DNA from: Verticillium longisporum
Taxonomy: Eukaryota; Ascomycota; Sordariomycetes; Glomerellales; Plectosphaerellaceae
Assembly (NCBI GenBank): GCA_019188255.1
Contig: JAETXT010000001.1
Coordinates: 8,680,001 to 8,744,000, forward strand
Direction: 5' to 3'
Length of the DNA: 64,000 bases
The position numbers and the translations under genes are program-made. Each line of letters opens with the position of its first letter. Positions within the stretch are counted from its first letter, which is position 1. Of this stretch, positions 32,209-43,159 are shown in pieces. The notes beneath the pieces were generated by a model. The model did not search any database, was not told where the DNA came from, and saw only the letters and a program-made list of their open reading frames with translations.

Positions 32209-33678
32209 ATGACTTGCAACACAAATTCAGCAATGATGCGACTTAACAGAGCCTGGCCATGCACCAGTTCTCCAAGAGCCTTTCACGGCATCACCGCTTC
32301 CCCAAACAGGAGGCAACTCACCAGCCTCGCTGGAAAACCAGCCCAGACGGGAGAAAGGTCCCCAGAGCCGGCAAAAAAAGCGAAAGCGCCACTTTCCATA
32401 CTCCCCAACACCGTCCTCCTGAGATCTTGGTTCCTCGCCGTCATCTCATCCAAGCCCCATCTTCTCCACGCTTCACTGGCGTGCCTGTTATGGCTTACAA
32501 GCACGCCTGGCGGCATTTTCGTCAACGTGAACAAGAGTCCCGTCTTACATTTCGTTCGGAAGAATACCTTCTATAAGCAATTTTGCGCCGGAGAGACGGC
32601 GTCCGAGGCGAGGAGGACCCTTCGACAGACGAGAGACTTTGGATTTCGCGGGACGATTCTCACATACGCCAAAGAGACCTCTTTCGATCAAGTAACCAAC
32701 AAAGTCCATCGGCAACGGGCGGCAACTGAAACAAACAGGGGCGAATGCGAATACATCGGGCCCTGGGCCGAAGGAACACTCGAGACAGTCGACCTGCTGG
32801 GTGAAGGCGATCAGCTCGCTCTCAAGTAAGCAAGGAACTCCCGCTTTGAGATGGCCGGAAATTAACCCAGGGACAGGCTGACTGGAGCTGGCCCTCTCGT
32901 CTGCGATGCGTTGACCGCAGGACGGCTTCCACCAAAAGCGATGATGGACGTACTTCACGAGATTTGCCGCCGGGCGAGGAACAAGAATGCCCGCGTCATC
33001 ATCGACGCCGAGTCCCAGCATTACCAGAAGGGCAATTTCCTGGTGGGGATGGAGCTGGCCCACATCTATAACCGTGACGGTTGTGCACGGATTTACAATA
33101 CGTATCAGGCATATCTGAAGAGCACGGCGGCAACCCTAGACACGCACCTGAAGCACGCCGCAGAGGGAGGGTTCACGCTCGGCCTGAAGCTCGTCCGCGG
33201 GGCCTACATGTCTTCAGATAAGAGGTCTCTGATCCAAGACACCAAGCAGGACACGGACAATGCGTACAACGCCATCTCGCAGGGGGCGCTCAAGTGCGAG
33301 ATTGAGAGGTTCGGTGCGCCGGGTGGGCTCTCGTTCCCGTCCGTCGACCTCTTTCTTGCGAGTCACAACAGGGAGAGCTTGGTGACGGCGCACAGGACAC
33401 ACCAGTCCCGCGTGCAGCTGGGTCTGCCCACTGTTCCACAGGACTTCGCCCAGCTGCATGGCATGTCTGATGATTTGAGCTTTGATCTGGTGCAGATGGG
33501 GGCACGTGGCGACCATACACCGGGCGTATACAAGTGCTCCACACGGGGAACCCTCGGACAGTGCCTGGCTTATCTGATGAGGAAGGCAGCGGAGAACAGG
33601 GATGCGGTTTCGAGGAGCAGTGATGAGTATCGAGCTCTGAAGAAGGAGATCCGAGGACGGCTTGGGTTTAGGCGTTAG
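32209..33678 (+). CDS. Mitochondrial proline dehydrogenase
   Basis: FAD enzyme that oxidises L-proline to pyrroline-5-carboxylate at the mitochondrial inner membrane. Exons 32209-32825 and 32877-33678, with a 51-bp GTAAGC...ACAG intron, give 472 residues. The start is the ATG at 32209; the ATGs at 32233 and 32236 are alternatives. The N-terminus is basic and Ser/Thr-rich (RLNRAWPCTSSPRAFHG), as in a targeting peptide. The beta/alpha barrel shows PLSILPNTVLLRSWFLAVIS, FGFRGTILTYAKETSFD, NKNARVIIDAESQHYQKG, GLKLVRGAYMSS, LFLASHNRESL and the C-terminal DEYRALKKEIRGRLGF, containing the EYR substrate motif. The frame is intact. It is followed in the same direction by P5C reductase, 403 bp away. 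A second housekeeping copy elsewhere in the genome is possible. Confidence 0.92.
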
Positions 33679-34081
33679 CTCCCTAGGTACCTATCTTCCT
33701 TGCATACGAAGGTAACTTGATCAGGAATACTGGCTATGAAGATATGTCGGAATCATGTCCGACTCTGTGGCTATGAGTGCGACAAATCGGGAGGCGACCC
33801 GTTGATGCCCAACTTTTCGTGCGGGAAGCATGGTGTAGTGAAGCTGGGCAGACAGCGCAATGCTGGTGTAGTGCGGGGATGCGGGGATGCGGGGACGCCG
33901 AGAAAAGCGCGTCACGGCACCACCCTTGCCACCCCGGCTTCTGCTTCCGACTCCGCCGCCAGCCCCCGCTTCTCCGACATTCAGTGCAGTCTTTCCGAGT
34001 TGAATCACCAACTTACATTTAATATAAGCATAAGAGCCAAGAAAGACCGTCAGAGTGTCTTTCACGTACAAGTCAATCAAG
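33679..34081. other. Promoter region of the P5C reductase gene
   Basis: A gap of 403 bp between two co-directional proline genes. Short imperfect GGGGATGCG repeats occur at 33874-33895. No gene. Confidence 0.5.
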
Positions 34082-35086
34082 ATGGGAGTCGAAGAAATGG
34101 ATGGCTTGACGCTGTGTATGCTGGGCTGTGGTATGTTACACATCGTGTGCTATCTGAGACCATCCATCCTCCTTCTGACGTGTCCAATTCTAGGAAACCT
34201 GGGTCTCGCGATCCTGCAGAACCTTGTGAACCCCCCTGAAACGGCAGATGCCACAAAGCTGCCTATCCAGCACTTCACCGTCTGCGTCCGCAGCAGCGCG
34301 ACTGAACAAAAGCTGGCAGACAAGTTCCGCACTAACGCAGACACCGTCATCGTATCTTCCGGCAAAAATCTGCAAGCACTGAAGAAAGCCGACGTAATAA
34401 TTCTTGCAGTCGATCCCGCCGATATAGTATCAACCCTCAAAGAGCAAGGCGTAGCTGAAGCCTTATCGTCCCCTCATAACGGCCGCCCAAAGCTCCTCAT
34501 CAGCGTCGCCGCAGGTTGGACTCGGCAGGACCTCGAAAAGACCATCTTTGGCACGCCAACCGATACTTCTAATGCCGAAAGCGGCCGTGCATGGATTATA
34601 CGGACGCTGCCCAACATCGCCGCCCAGGTAACCCAGTCCCTGACCGCCATTGAGATATCGGATCCCACCCCCCCAAGCTGGGCCCTTGAGCTGTGCGACA
34701 CCATATTCACTCAGATTGGCAAGACGGTTCACATTCCTCCTGCTCTCATGGACGCTACGACAGCCGTTGCTGGCTCGACTCCTGCCTTCTTCGCTGTCAT
34801 CTGCGATGCCCTCATAGACGCAGCCGTCGCCGTTGGCGTGCCCAGGCCTCTGGCTCATACTATGACGTTCCAGTCCATGCTGGGCACGGCTACAATGATG
34901 CAAGGTGGCCTTCATCCCGCCTTACTCAAGGATCAAGGGACTTCTCCGGCGGGTTGCACCATTGGAGGTCTCATGGTCTTGGAAGAGGGCGCAGTGAGGG
35001 GGCATATGGGCAAGGCCTTGAGGGAGGCTGTCACGATCGCTCGGCAGATGGGCAAGAACCCCCACGTCAACGATACTCGTCAGTAG
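34082..35086 (+). CDS. Pyrroline-5-carboxylate reductase
   Basis: NADPH-dependent last step of proline synthesis, reducing P5C to proline; cytosolic or mitochondrial. Exons 34082-34130 and 34194-35086 give 313 residues. The 63-bp intron (GTATGT...TTCTAG) is stop-free and in phase. The Rossmann motif LCMLGCG-NLGLAIL crosses the splice, supporting the intron. Further marks are SGKNLQALKKADVIILAVDP, ISVAAGWTRQDLE, RTLPNIAAQVTQSLTAI, and the dimer/substrate domain ATTAVAGSTPAFFAVICDAL with HPALLKDQGTSPAGCTIGGL. The frame is intact. It sits directly behind proline dehydrogenase on the same strand, which pairs the two opposite reactions of the proline cycle. Two cysteines near the NADP site are unusual but harmless. 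Confidence 0.93.
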   Translation: MGVEEMDGLTLCMLGCGMLHIVCYLRPSILLLTCPILGNLGLAILQNLVNPPETADATKLPIQHFTVCVRSSATEQKLADKFRTNADTVIVSSGKNLQALKKADVIILAVDPADIVSTLKEQGVAEALSSPHNGRPKLLISVAAGWTRQDLEKTIFGTPTDTSNAESGRAWIIRTLPNIAAQVTQSLTAIEISDPTPPSWALELCDTIFTQIGKTVHIPPALMDATTAVAGSTPAFFAVICDALIDAAVAVGVPRPLAHTMTFQSMLGTATMMQGGLHPALLKDQGTSPAGCTIGGLMVLEEGAVRGHMGKALREAVTIARQMGKNPHVNDTRQ

Positions 35087-35094
35087 GGGAGCGT

Positions 35095-37604
35095 TCATAG
35101 GGCATCAGGCTCATTCTGGTCTTCGTGGCTCTGCGTTGCCGGCACTGTGGCATCGGCCGCCGTTGCTTCCGGTCGATGAAGGGGGGCCACAGTCCCAAAG
35201 AGTTCCAGTAACTCATCCAGTTGCAGAAGCTCGTCTTTACGGAACTTGGCCACTTGGTTTCCGCAGTTGATCATGTCATCAAAAACGACAAACGCTCTCT
35301 GCAGCCATGTCTGACCCCCATTGATGAACTGCGGGTCTACTGCTGGGCCGAGGAGCAGGTTCGTAGTAGACACAAAGATGGCTTCAGTGTCATAGGGAAA
35401 GAATGCACCTGGTGAATGAGCCTCCCTGAATTCATGTGAGACGCCGAGGCGAGCGACACTTACCGAGCAGGCCCTGATTCATCAAGCACTCAAGAATAGA
35501 GATCATGGTCTGAGAAGACTCAAGACATATTCTTACGAGGTTTCGTACCGTTGGAAGAGACTCCAAAGTGCTGAAGTACTCGTTGAATGGAGCGAAGCGC
35601 GTCTTGAGAAGGTAAAAAAGAAGTGGTCACGTCGCGAGCGTGATGCACAAAACGATTGGTCAGGACACCTAAAATCACCCAAGGGTCGAAGAACGCTTAC
35701 CATGTGATACAACAAATGCAAGTGAGAAGCTGTCCTGGAAATTACGTTCATGGTTTCCTTCGGCTTAAGAGGAAACGCCGTCCTAAGGTCCTCTGCGACA
35801 TCAGCGATGTTGCCGAGGTATCTTTGGCTCGAGAAAGGTATTTCGATGCAAGTTTCCTCCGCCCCCGTAAAGTCCTAATTCAGCTGCTTAATAATGATGC
35901 ACGAATATGCGGCTGATGCTCTTACTTTTGTTGATGTCAGCGATGTTGCGGCACAGCTTGGCTTGCATCTCAAGCGTCGCCATTCGTTGCATCTGGCCGT
36001 CAAACTTGGGCAGGGGGCAGTTGACGTCGTCGTCTTGGATCGTCAGCGGGAGACCCATTAAGGACGTGAATTCACGATCCAGTATGTAGACCGTCCACCA
36101 TGCCCGCCGGCAACGTTCCACGTAGCGATCACCAAGCTCCAATGGCGGCATTTCGGTGTGCCAGCCTTGAAACAGTGATATTCTCAGGGCCTCCCCAATC
36201 TTTGAATACTGTTATCTCGCGTCCTAATCACGTTGAAATGCACCTTTTCTTACCATAGAGTGGGCGTAATGACGATGATCGATGCATTGTAGGCAAAGTA
36301 CTGCACAGCAGAGAATTTCCACCGAGAGAAGCGGCTGCTGGATGAGAGCTCCGGTATTCTGGAACTGCCGAAATACCGATAGCAGAAACTCTTGTCCGAA
36401 AGGCAACTTACTTCCGTGCCGTCGCGACTGAAACGCCTTTCCGAGTGCAATGACGAGGCAGAAGTGGATGTACCACAGGCCAGCGGATGCAATGTCGTGG
36501 GTCGGGTTTGCATAGAACTGGTGACACGGTTCCATAAACTCTGCCCTGTCGAAGAGGTGAAACAGCTGACAGCAGTTGAACTGAACTGTGTTGATCAAGA
36601 AAATGGCGTGGTAAAGCGTCGGAAGTTCGGGCAGAAGATTCGGGTCATCTGAACCCGTCTTTAGGCGTCCCCAGTCAATTTATAGACGCCGCCATCAGAG
36701 ATGAGAGCCTGTGGAGGCGCCGGAGAGTTGCAGACTTGCGAATGGGTAAGATGCATAACCCGGCGAGTGAAGGACCAGTTGGAAGAGGTGCCCAGGTAAT
36801 CTGACTGTCAGAATCATGTCGAATAGCCAGTGGTGGTGCCAGCCTGGAAGACTCACATGTGACTCCCGCAGCGGAAGTCGTAAATTCCGCATGTCGAAGA
36901 GAGAGAGGATTCTCCACAGCGAGTGAAGCTGGTTCAGTGTGATCCGGAGATTCTTGCGGCGCCGGCGCTTGGAAACCTATGTCTTCTGACCTAGGCGTGG
37001 CATACGTGTTGGAGGGGCCGCCTGCTGCTTCCTGTTGCACTGTCCCATTGACAGCCGAACTTATTTCTAGGGAGTTCAAGGTATAGTCAGCTTTGGCCTT
37101 GTGGGTTGACGATGAATCCGACATGGGATCTTTGCTATGGTGCTTACCCTCTTCGTTTGAACGTTGACCTGCCAGTTCACCAATTGCTGATCCACGAGAA
37201 TCCCTTCTCTGACGGCGTTGTTCCCCTTCTTGGACGGAATTCTGAAGATCCATGATATAACTACAGAGACCCATGATCAGGAGTGTCTGTTGAAGCTCAT
37301 GAACTGCATGGTCCTACCCTCTCGTTACGACGATCTTCCGGTCGCGCTGATCAAACTCGCAGGCCACCCCTCCTCTTCGAGCAGCCATTGCAAGGTTGGA
37401 GGCCTGAACATTTGATCTTTAAACGACGGCAGCGAACACATCTACACTTAAGTTAGACCAGCTCGGGTCATGCGACTGACAGGCTGCTCAGCAAAGGCAA
37501 TGTAACACATACGCATTCGACGTTCGCTTGGAGACCCGGTCTTGCGATCGGCCAGTCTCCATAGCTGCACTCCCTTCGCCGTCGCTTGGTCGTCGGTGTG
37601 GCAT
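35095..37604 (-). pseudogene. Zn2Cys6 transcription factor with several lesions, possible proline regulator
   Basis: Fungal binuclear-zinc factor read from eight exons (37604-37513, 37441-37318, 37260-36857, 36800-36254, 36208-35926, 35874-35701, 35668-35464, 35408-35095). The zinc cluster begins CVRCRRLKIKCSGLQPCNGC; a short heptad linker (YIMDLQNSVQEG) follows. The fungal_trans domain shows LGTSSNWSFTRR, FNCCQLFHLFDRAEFM, LLSVEILCCAVLCLQC, GEALRISLFQGWHTEM, RRAWWTVYILDREFTSLMGL and LVRICLESSQTMISILECL. The frame breaks at three short homopolymers: one extra C:G in 37367-37370, a missing base at 36679-36681, and an extra base at 35823-35825. A TGA at 35627-35629 replaces an expected Arg in a TxPLLF motif; a second TGA (35660-35662) follows a doubtful 32-bp intron. 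It sits tail-to-tail with P5C reductase. The link to proline is by position only. Confidence 0.7.
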
Positions 37605-39295
37605 TGGATAACAAGAGGTCTACGGCGAGACAAATGTCTGTCGACCAGGCGAGAAATGACGATACTCAGCCATAGATTGATCGAGGGTTCACCCGGCTAT
37701 TGCTATGGCAGACGCTTGGCGATGATAAGAGATGGAGATGCTGGAAACGTACCAATGCGGGGTACGATGGGGGTGTTGGGTATGACTCGCCCAGGTACCG
37801 CACCTTGTGACGAACGGTCCCCCAAGCTTGCTGTCGGGATGCAGCTCAGCGTCTCATGGGCGCCTGCCATTCTTAGGTTGACCTCGAGGGTTCTTGCTCT
37901 ATCACGAGTTGAGGGAATGTACTGAAATTGAAAGAGATTTACTGAAACTCTAGAATTATGTCTTACCGGAAATCCTCGTTATTTTGTTCCCTGATTTACC
38001 TCAATTGAGATGAAAGGCTTGGTTCCCTTCCGACCTTAAATGCCTTTTCTATGGGAACAGGAACCTATCCCATCACTTGCCACTAGACGTGACCTGGTTC
38101 ACCTACTATCTTAGGTACTGACTTACTGGGAGTGCAAACCATCACTAACCACCTAAATATTTGACGAGTTGACCGACATGGAAGGTTTCTTGTGTGGTAC
38201 ATTTCATCATTCCATACAACACCTTCAGGTGCTGTCTAACAACCTACAATGGCAACAAGCGACTTCAGCGCTGGGCATACAATAAAGCTACCTCAGGTAC
38301 CACGGGGTACCCCTAAGATATCTAGGTAGGTACCGTAAATAGCTACCATTCTGCCAAAACTTCGCTGCGACTTTACCCATACATAACAGTCTCCATTAAG
38401 GATGTCGACAAATTGCATTCCAATCGGCTTGCCTTCTTTCATGCGACAGCCAGGTTCACTCTTATACATGTACTGCGCGGTTGGACGTGGTGCTGTGCAG
38501 AACGAAAGTGACCATCCATACACCATACCACGCTCCCTTCATGATCATTGAGCATTTCTCTGGACCAGTGATAAGAACCAAACATCTATCAGCCCGTTGT
38601 GCAAGAGCCGTTGTCGTGCGTAAGTACTGTCAAAAGCGCCGCGATAATACTCCGACATTATCAGCGGAAGTCAACAATCAGGATGCGGAGCGTGTGGTGG
38701 AAACCAGAAGACAGGCCCATGACCGGCATCTTAAAACTCGGCGCGATGACCGGCCAACTTCGAGTCAAGGCGACCAACTTCTGCGAAAGTTATGACCCGC
38801 TCAATGCTCCTCCACAGGGCGGCACACGGCAATGCTTGACTGGCAATCAAGCTGCTGATAGCAGATCGGAAGGGAGAGTCAGTCCTGCTATCACACCCTC
38901 GCTTCCCTGCCCCGCCGGACCCATTTCCGTCTGCCCGCTCCACTATTGCGAACTGGGACGCAGCTACCACATTCTCGGTCGTCGCGCGAGATTTCATCTA
39001 CCTAAAGCTAGGTAGGGAGGCTGAGACGGCTTGACAAGCCTCCGCCGCATCGCAGTGGGCCTCGAACCCCATGGGGAAGCGCAGCGCTATCAAGGCTGAC
39101 GTTCTTCAACAAGCAGAGCCGTTGACGATTCGGGCGTGGGTTTGAGGATGTTGCGATTCAAAACATGGCGGCAGTGGAGTTCATACGACATCGGGAGGTG
39201 ATCCGTTCCTATGGACGTAATCTCGGGTGGCCTTCCGTGGTCCACAGCACCCCGGCATACGATAGCTGGAATGCCTTTTGAAGACGCTGAAACGT
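37605..39295. other. Intergenic between regulator and permease
   Basis: Divergent-promoter-like spacer; no gene. A possible extra 5' exon for the regulator near 37745-37870 does not join in phase. Repeated AGGTACC/CCTAGGTA-like short motifs occur near 38290-38340. Confidence 0.45.
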
Positions 39296-39624
39296 CATCC
39301 CTTTAAGACCGAATTCAGTCTCAGTACAAAAAGCCGACCATGAGCCGGGCCACCGCCTTCATAATAGGTTTAGCACCGTTATAGCTCGAAGTCTTCCTCA
39401 GTACCTATAGCCTTGAATCCGTCTTGCATAACCCACTAGATTCTTCACTATATACCCTAGCACACCTGATATCATTAGGTGCCCATAGTACTATGGCTTA
39501 TTTGTGAATGTATTGTGGGCTGTTCTTGAGATTTCATTGGCTATATAGCAGATTTCTGCTATGTTAACTGGGTCCTTCTATACGTACTTTTTGTACTGAG
39601 ACTGAATTCGGTCTTAAAGGGATG
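39296..39624. mobile_element. 329-bp MITE-like element with 38-bp terminal inverted repeats
   Basis: The left end (39296-39333, starting CATCCCTTTAAGACCGAATT) and the right end (39587-39624) are reverse complements over 38 bases with no mismatch that I can find. The 253-bp interior is AT-rich and non-coding. Size, perfect repeats and lack of a transposase indicate a miniature inverted-repeat element. I see no clear target duplication, so the class is open. It lies about 270 bp upstream of the permease start. Confidence 0.85.
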
Positions 39625-39889
39625 GCTGGGAGATGTGGAACGGTCGGAACGGCTGCTTTTCGAATGCAGGGAATATCGCTGCCCCGTGGGCAAGTATCTT
39701 GATTCATGAATACAGCGAGGTGTTGATCTTCATGTTAATTGTCTAAGCTTTCCTCGGGCTCTCCGTGGTACGGTCTCATATATCAAGCATGGAGAACATG
39801 CTTTCCCCAGGCTATATTTAAATCAATTCTGACATTCCCATTTCGTCAAAGTCCTTGCGTGTGACAATACATCCAATACATCAGGCAAC

Positions 39890-41552
39890 ATGTTGAAAAC
39901 ATGGAGTCACAAGTCTAAACTGCAAGAAAGTGGCTTGCGTTCCTCTGAGCTCGGCGAGGTCATCGACGACCCTGCCTCATCTCACGATGCTGTCTTTGGT
40001 GGCATATCGGGGAAAGGCCCTAACTACCGAAATGTGAGCCCTTTCCCATGTTTGGGAACCACCAATGAGGGGCAGAAATCTGATGCTAAGTAGGTGGGAT
40101 GGCTTGGTACTGTAGCCCTCATGATGAAGACACAGATCGGACTTGGCGTCCTGTCGATCCCCGCTGCGTTCGACACGCTGGGTATCGTTCCGGGTGTCCT
40201 CGTCTTGTGTGCCATTTCTGCCATCACGACATGGTCGGACTCCATCGTCGGCGTCTTCAAGCTTAGGCATCGCGAGGTGTACAGCATCGATGATGCTGGC
40301 CAGCTTATGTTTGGTCGCATCGGTCGGGAGGTTATGGGCGTTGCGTTCTGTCTTTGTAAGTCACGGACCTCGTATGTGAGGAGGAAGTCCTGAGTCCTGC
40401 TAATCGTAGAAGACTGGATCTTTGTAGCTGGATCGGGCATGCTGGGCATCTCCATCGGCCTCAATGCTGTCTCAACCCACGGCACTTGCACCGCAGTATT
40501 CGTTGCCGTGGCCGCCATTGTTGGATTTCTCTTTGGAAGCATCCAGACCCTCGGCCGCATCAGCTGGCTGGCATGGATCGGTCTGATTTGCATTCTTTCA
40601 TCCAGTCTGTCTTCTTCAGAACCCATTTGATGTCAATCTGGACCTCCTCTGACCTTCTCGCTCGCAGTTCTCACCGTGACCGTGGCAGTCGGCATCCAGG
40701 ACCGCCCTGCCTCTGCGCCGCAGACCGGCGAGTGGTCCTCTGACTTCAAGATTATCAACCACCCATCTTTCACTGAGGCAATCACGGCGGTCTCAGCCAT
40801 TGTCTTTGCCTTCGCCGGCACACCGGCCTTCTTCGCCATTGCGTCGGAGATGCGCGACCCCAAACTCTACACTCGGTCCCTCATCATCTGCCAGTCAGGC
40901 GTCACGGCCATCTATATTGCGATCGGCTGTGTCGTATACTATTTCTGCGGCTCGTTTGTGGCGTCTCCTGCGTTGGGGTCTGCTGGAACAACCATGAAGA
41001 AGGTGTGCTATGGCCTGGCTCTGCCGGGCTTGATGGTGACGACCATTCTTGTGATCCATGTGAGTTTCCCACCATCCCACCCTGTCTCGCCTTGATCAGG
41101 TCCCAGAAGCCGAGCTGATCTCCGGAAAGCTTCCTGGAAAATACATGTTCGTCCGCTTCCTCCGCGGCACCAAGCACCTTGCGTCCAATACAATCATTCA
41201 CTGGGCCACTTGGTTCGGGTGCACCTTTGGCGTGACAGCCATCGCTTACATCATTGCCAGCGCCATCCCCGTGTTCGGCGGCCTCGTATCCCTGATCGGC
41301 GCGCTGCTTGGTACCTTCCTGTCGTTCATGCCAATGGGTTGCATGTGGCTCTACGACAACTGGGCCAGGGGTAAGACAGAGAAGACGTGGAGCTGGAGGC
41401 TGATGGTTCTCTGGAGCGTCTTCGTCATCGTGTCTGGAACGTTCCTGATGATTGCAGGAACGTACGGGTCCGTCGTGGGTATCATGGATTCGTACAAGGA
41501 ATCTGGAGGTTCGGCGGCGTTTTCTTGCGCCGATAACTCGAACTCGACTTGA
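39890..41552 (+). CDS. AAAP-family amino-acid permease
   Basis: Plasma-membrane or vacuolar amino-acid/proton symporter of the Aa_trans family, close to fungal neutral amino-acid (MTR-like) transporters, 470 residues. Five exons (39890-40033, 40094-40355, 40413-40604, 40668-41059, 41130-41552) join in phase with GT-AG introns of 57-70 bp. An alternative acceptor at 41100 would add ten residues. Marks are a hydrophilic N-tail, then GWLGTVALMMKTQIGLGVLS, IPAAFDTLGIVPGVLVL, YWIFVAGSGMLGISIGLNAV, VSAIVFAFAGTPAFFAIASE with MRDP, and FGVTAIAYIIASAIPVFGGL. About eleven TM helices can be counted. The frame is intact. In fungal proline clusters a permease supplies the substrate, and its position beside proline enzymes and a Zn2Cys6 factor suggests the same here; proline specificity is an inference. 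Confidence 0.88.
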
Positions 41553-42490
41553 ATGACGCGGCTATGAGTCTGAATGATATCCTCGTACTGTACTGTCTCG
41601 GTGAAGTGTCGGTGAAGATAGCAAGGCTAGATTCCTATCAAAAGCGCCCGTCAAATGTGCCTGGTCAATGGTCCGTCAGCACATGGTCATGGTTGCCGAG
41701 GGAGGCGCCATCTTGCAATGCGAGTTCGAACTCGTTCTCGGGTGGCTCCAGGCATCTGCTTATAGGGACCTCGCAGGCCCTGAGCACGGCCTATGTTCGT
41801 GACACGGGGCACCTCCAACGTGCAGCTAGCCCCCTTTTGGCTGTCGTTCCCATCGAAGCAAAAGATTGCGGCACTTGGATGAAAAGCCGCGCTTTCCTGT
41901 CTTACGCAGCTTGAGAGGTCGAAAAAACTGTTTAGAGGCATAGCTAATGCCGAAGCGAAAACCGGCCGCCCGGAATTGTGACGAAAAACCCGAGAAGTCA
42001 TACAATGTAAATGTACACATCATATCGCACAGAGATACGCCTCCTGTGGCCCAGATTTCTGTTGGCGGCGACGCTGGGATGATTGTTGAGGAAAGCGCCG
42101 AGGTTGTAGGCAGGTTGTCATCGTGAGAACGGAGTACAGTGGAAATTCGGAACTGGACAGAAGCAGACGACACACCAAGACAATTTGCAAAGTGGGTGTA
42201 GCCCTCGTATGTGTGACAACTTAGGGGTCGTCCTTCAGTGAGTACCCAAGAGATGGTGATGATCACCACGCGTGCAGTCCTCACCGACCTCACCAGTCTG
42301 ACACCGAGCTCACCGAGCCCAAGGGCGTCTTTGACAGAGCTCCCCTCACAACGACGTAATGCCTAGAGCTTGCTATAAAAGGGCGAAAAAAAATAGAGTT
42401 AAATTTGAATTTCCATAGAGTTTTCTACAAAGCATACCGTTGCAAAGGAACTACGCTACCCAAAATCATCTTGTTGCCATCACCAACACA
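41553..42490. other. Intergenic, no supported gene
   Basis: 3' flank of the permease and promoter of the GFA gene; no domain-bearing frame. Confidence 0.45.
42374..42380 (+). promoter_or_regulatory. TATA-like box upstream of the GFA-domain gene
   Basis: TATAAAA followed by GGGCG, 111 bp upstream of the ATG at 42491. Confidence 0.4.
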
Positions 42491-43060
42491 ATGTCCCTCG
42501 GACCAATCCCTGAGACCATCACCGGCAGCTGCCTCTGCACAGCGCTCCGCTACAAAATCACATTTCCCCCTTCCCACGACTTTGCCGCAGCCAGTCGCCT
42601 CTGTCAGTGCACCCAATGCCGCAAGCAGACAGGCGGCCTCTTTCTCGCCGTCTTCTTCATCCCCGCCTCGGCCCTCGCCTGGACGACGACAACCGAGGCG
42701 CTCAAGACATACTCCGCGACGCCGGGGGCGCAGCGCGGGTTCTGCGGAAGTTGCGGATCGTTTCTGTACTGGAGGTCTGACGAGGGCAAGGGATTGAGCC
42801 TGTCTATCGGGACGGTAGATCCGCTGTACCTGTTCGGCGAGGGGGCGAACGAGAAGGGCGGGGAGGTGCCTGAGGGTGGCTTCGGCAAGGCACTCTGCAA
42901 CGGGCTGGGGGGTACAGAGTGGTGCTTGAATGAGGTGGAAGGGGTAACAACGATATGCCTTTGCTGCATGCTGGGAAGCGATATCAGGAGGACTCGGATG
43001 TGGTTGGCTAGTATGATTCGGCCGGGAGGGATTGATATTGACCACATCTTGCTAGTTTAG
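42491..43060 (+). CDS. GFA/CENP-V domain zinc protein
   Basis: Single-exon protein of 189 residues of the glutathione-dependent formaldehyde-activating (GFA/Mss4-like) fold. The ATG at 42491 is the first ATG in the frame. Zinc ligands follow family spacing: GSCLCTALRY near the start, CQCTQCRKQTGG in the middle, and RGFCGSCGSFLYWRS after that. SIGTVDPLYLFG and EWCLNEVEGVT match the later part of the domain. Fungal members are numerous; most have no known substrate, and the formaldehyde link is weak. The C-terminal 35 residues (ICLCCMLGSDIRR and on) are not family-like and could reflect a read-through past a missed splice. No neighbour hints at a pathway. Confidence 0.8.
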   Translation: MSLGPIPETITGSCLCTALRYKITFPPSHDFAAASRLCQCTQCRKQTGGLFLAVFFIPASALAWTTTTEALKTYSATPGAQRGFCGSCGSFLYWRSDEGKGLSLSIGTVDPLYLFGEGANEKGGEVPEGGFGKALCNGLGGTEWCLNEVEGVTTICLCCMLGSDIRRTRMWLASMIRPGGIDIDHILLV

Positions 43061-43159
43061 AATATCCTATCACCAAATGGTGAAACACAGATTGAGTCCA
43101 CGGAGCTACTTTCATCTTGAGGTGGTATTTCTCGTTAAATTTTCGTAGTTGACAGAAAC

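Noticed and set aside
37745..37870. Possible first exon of the Zn2Cys6 gene (MAGAHETLSC start)
   Set aside because: Its donor is in the wrong phase for the zinc-cluster exon, whereas the ATG at 37604 joins in phase by a normal intron.
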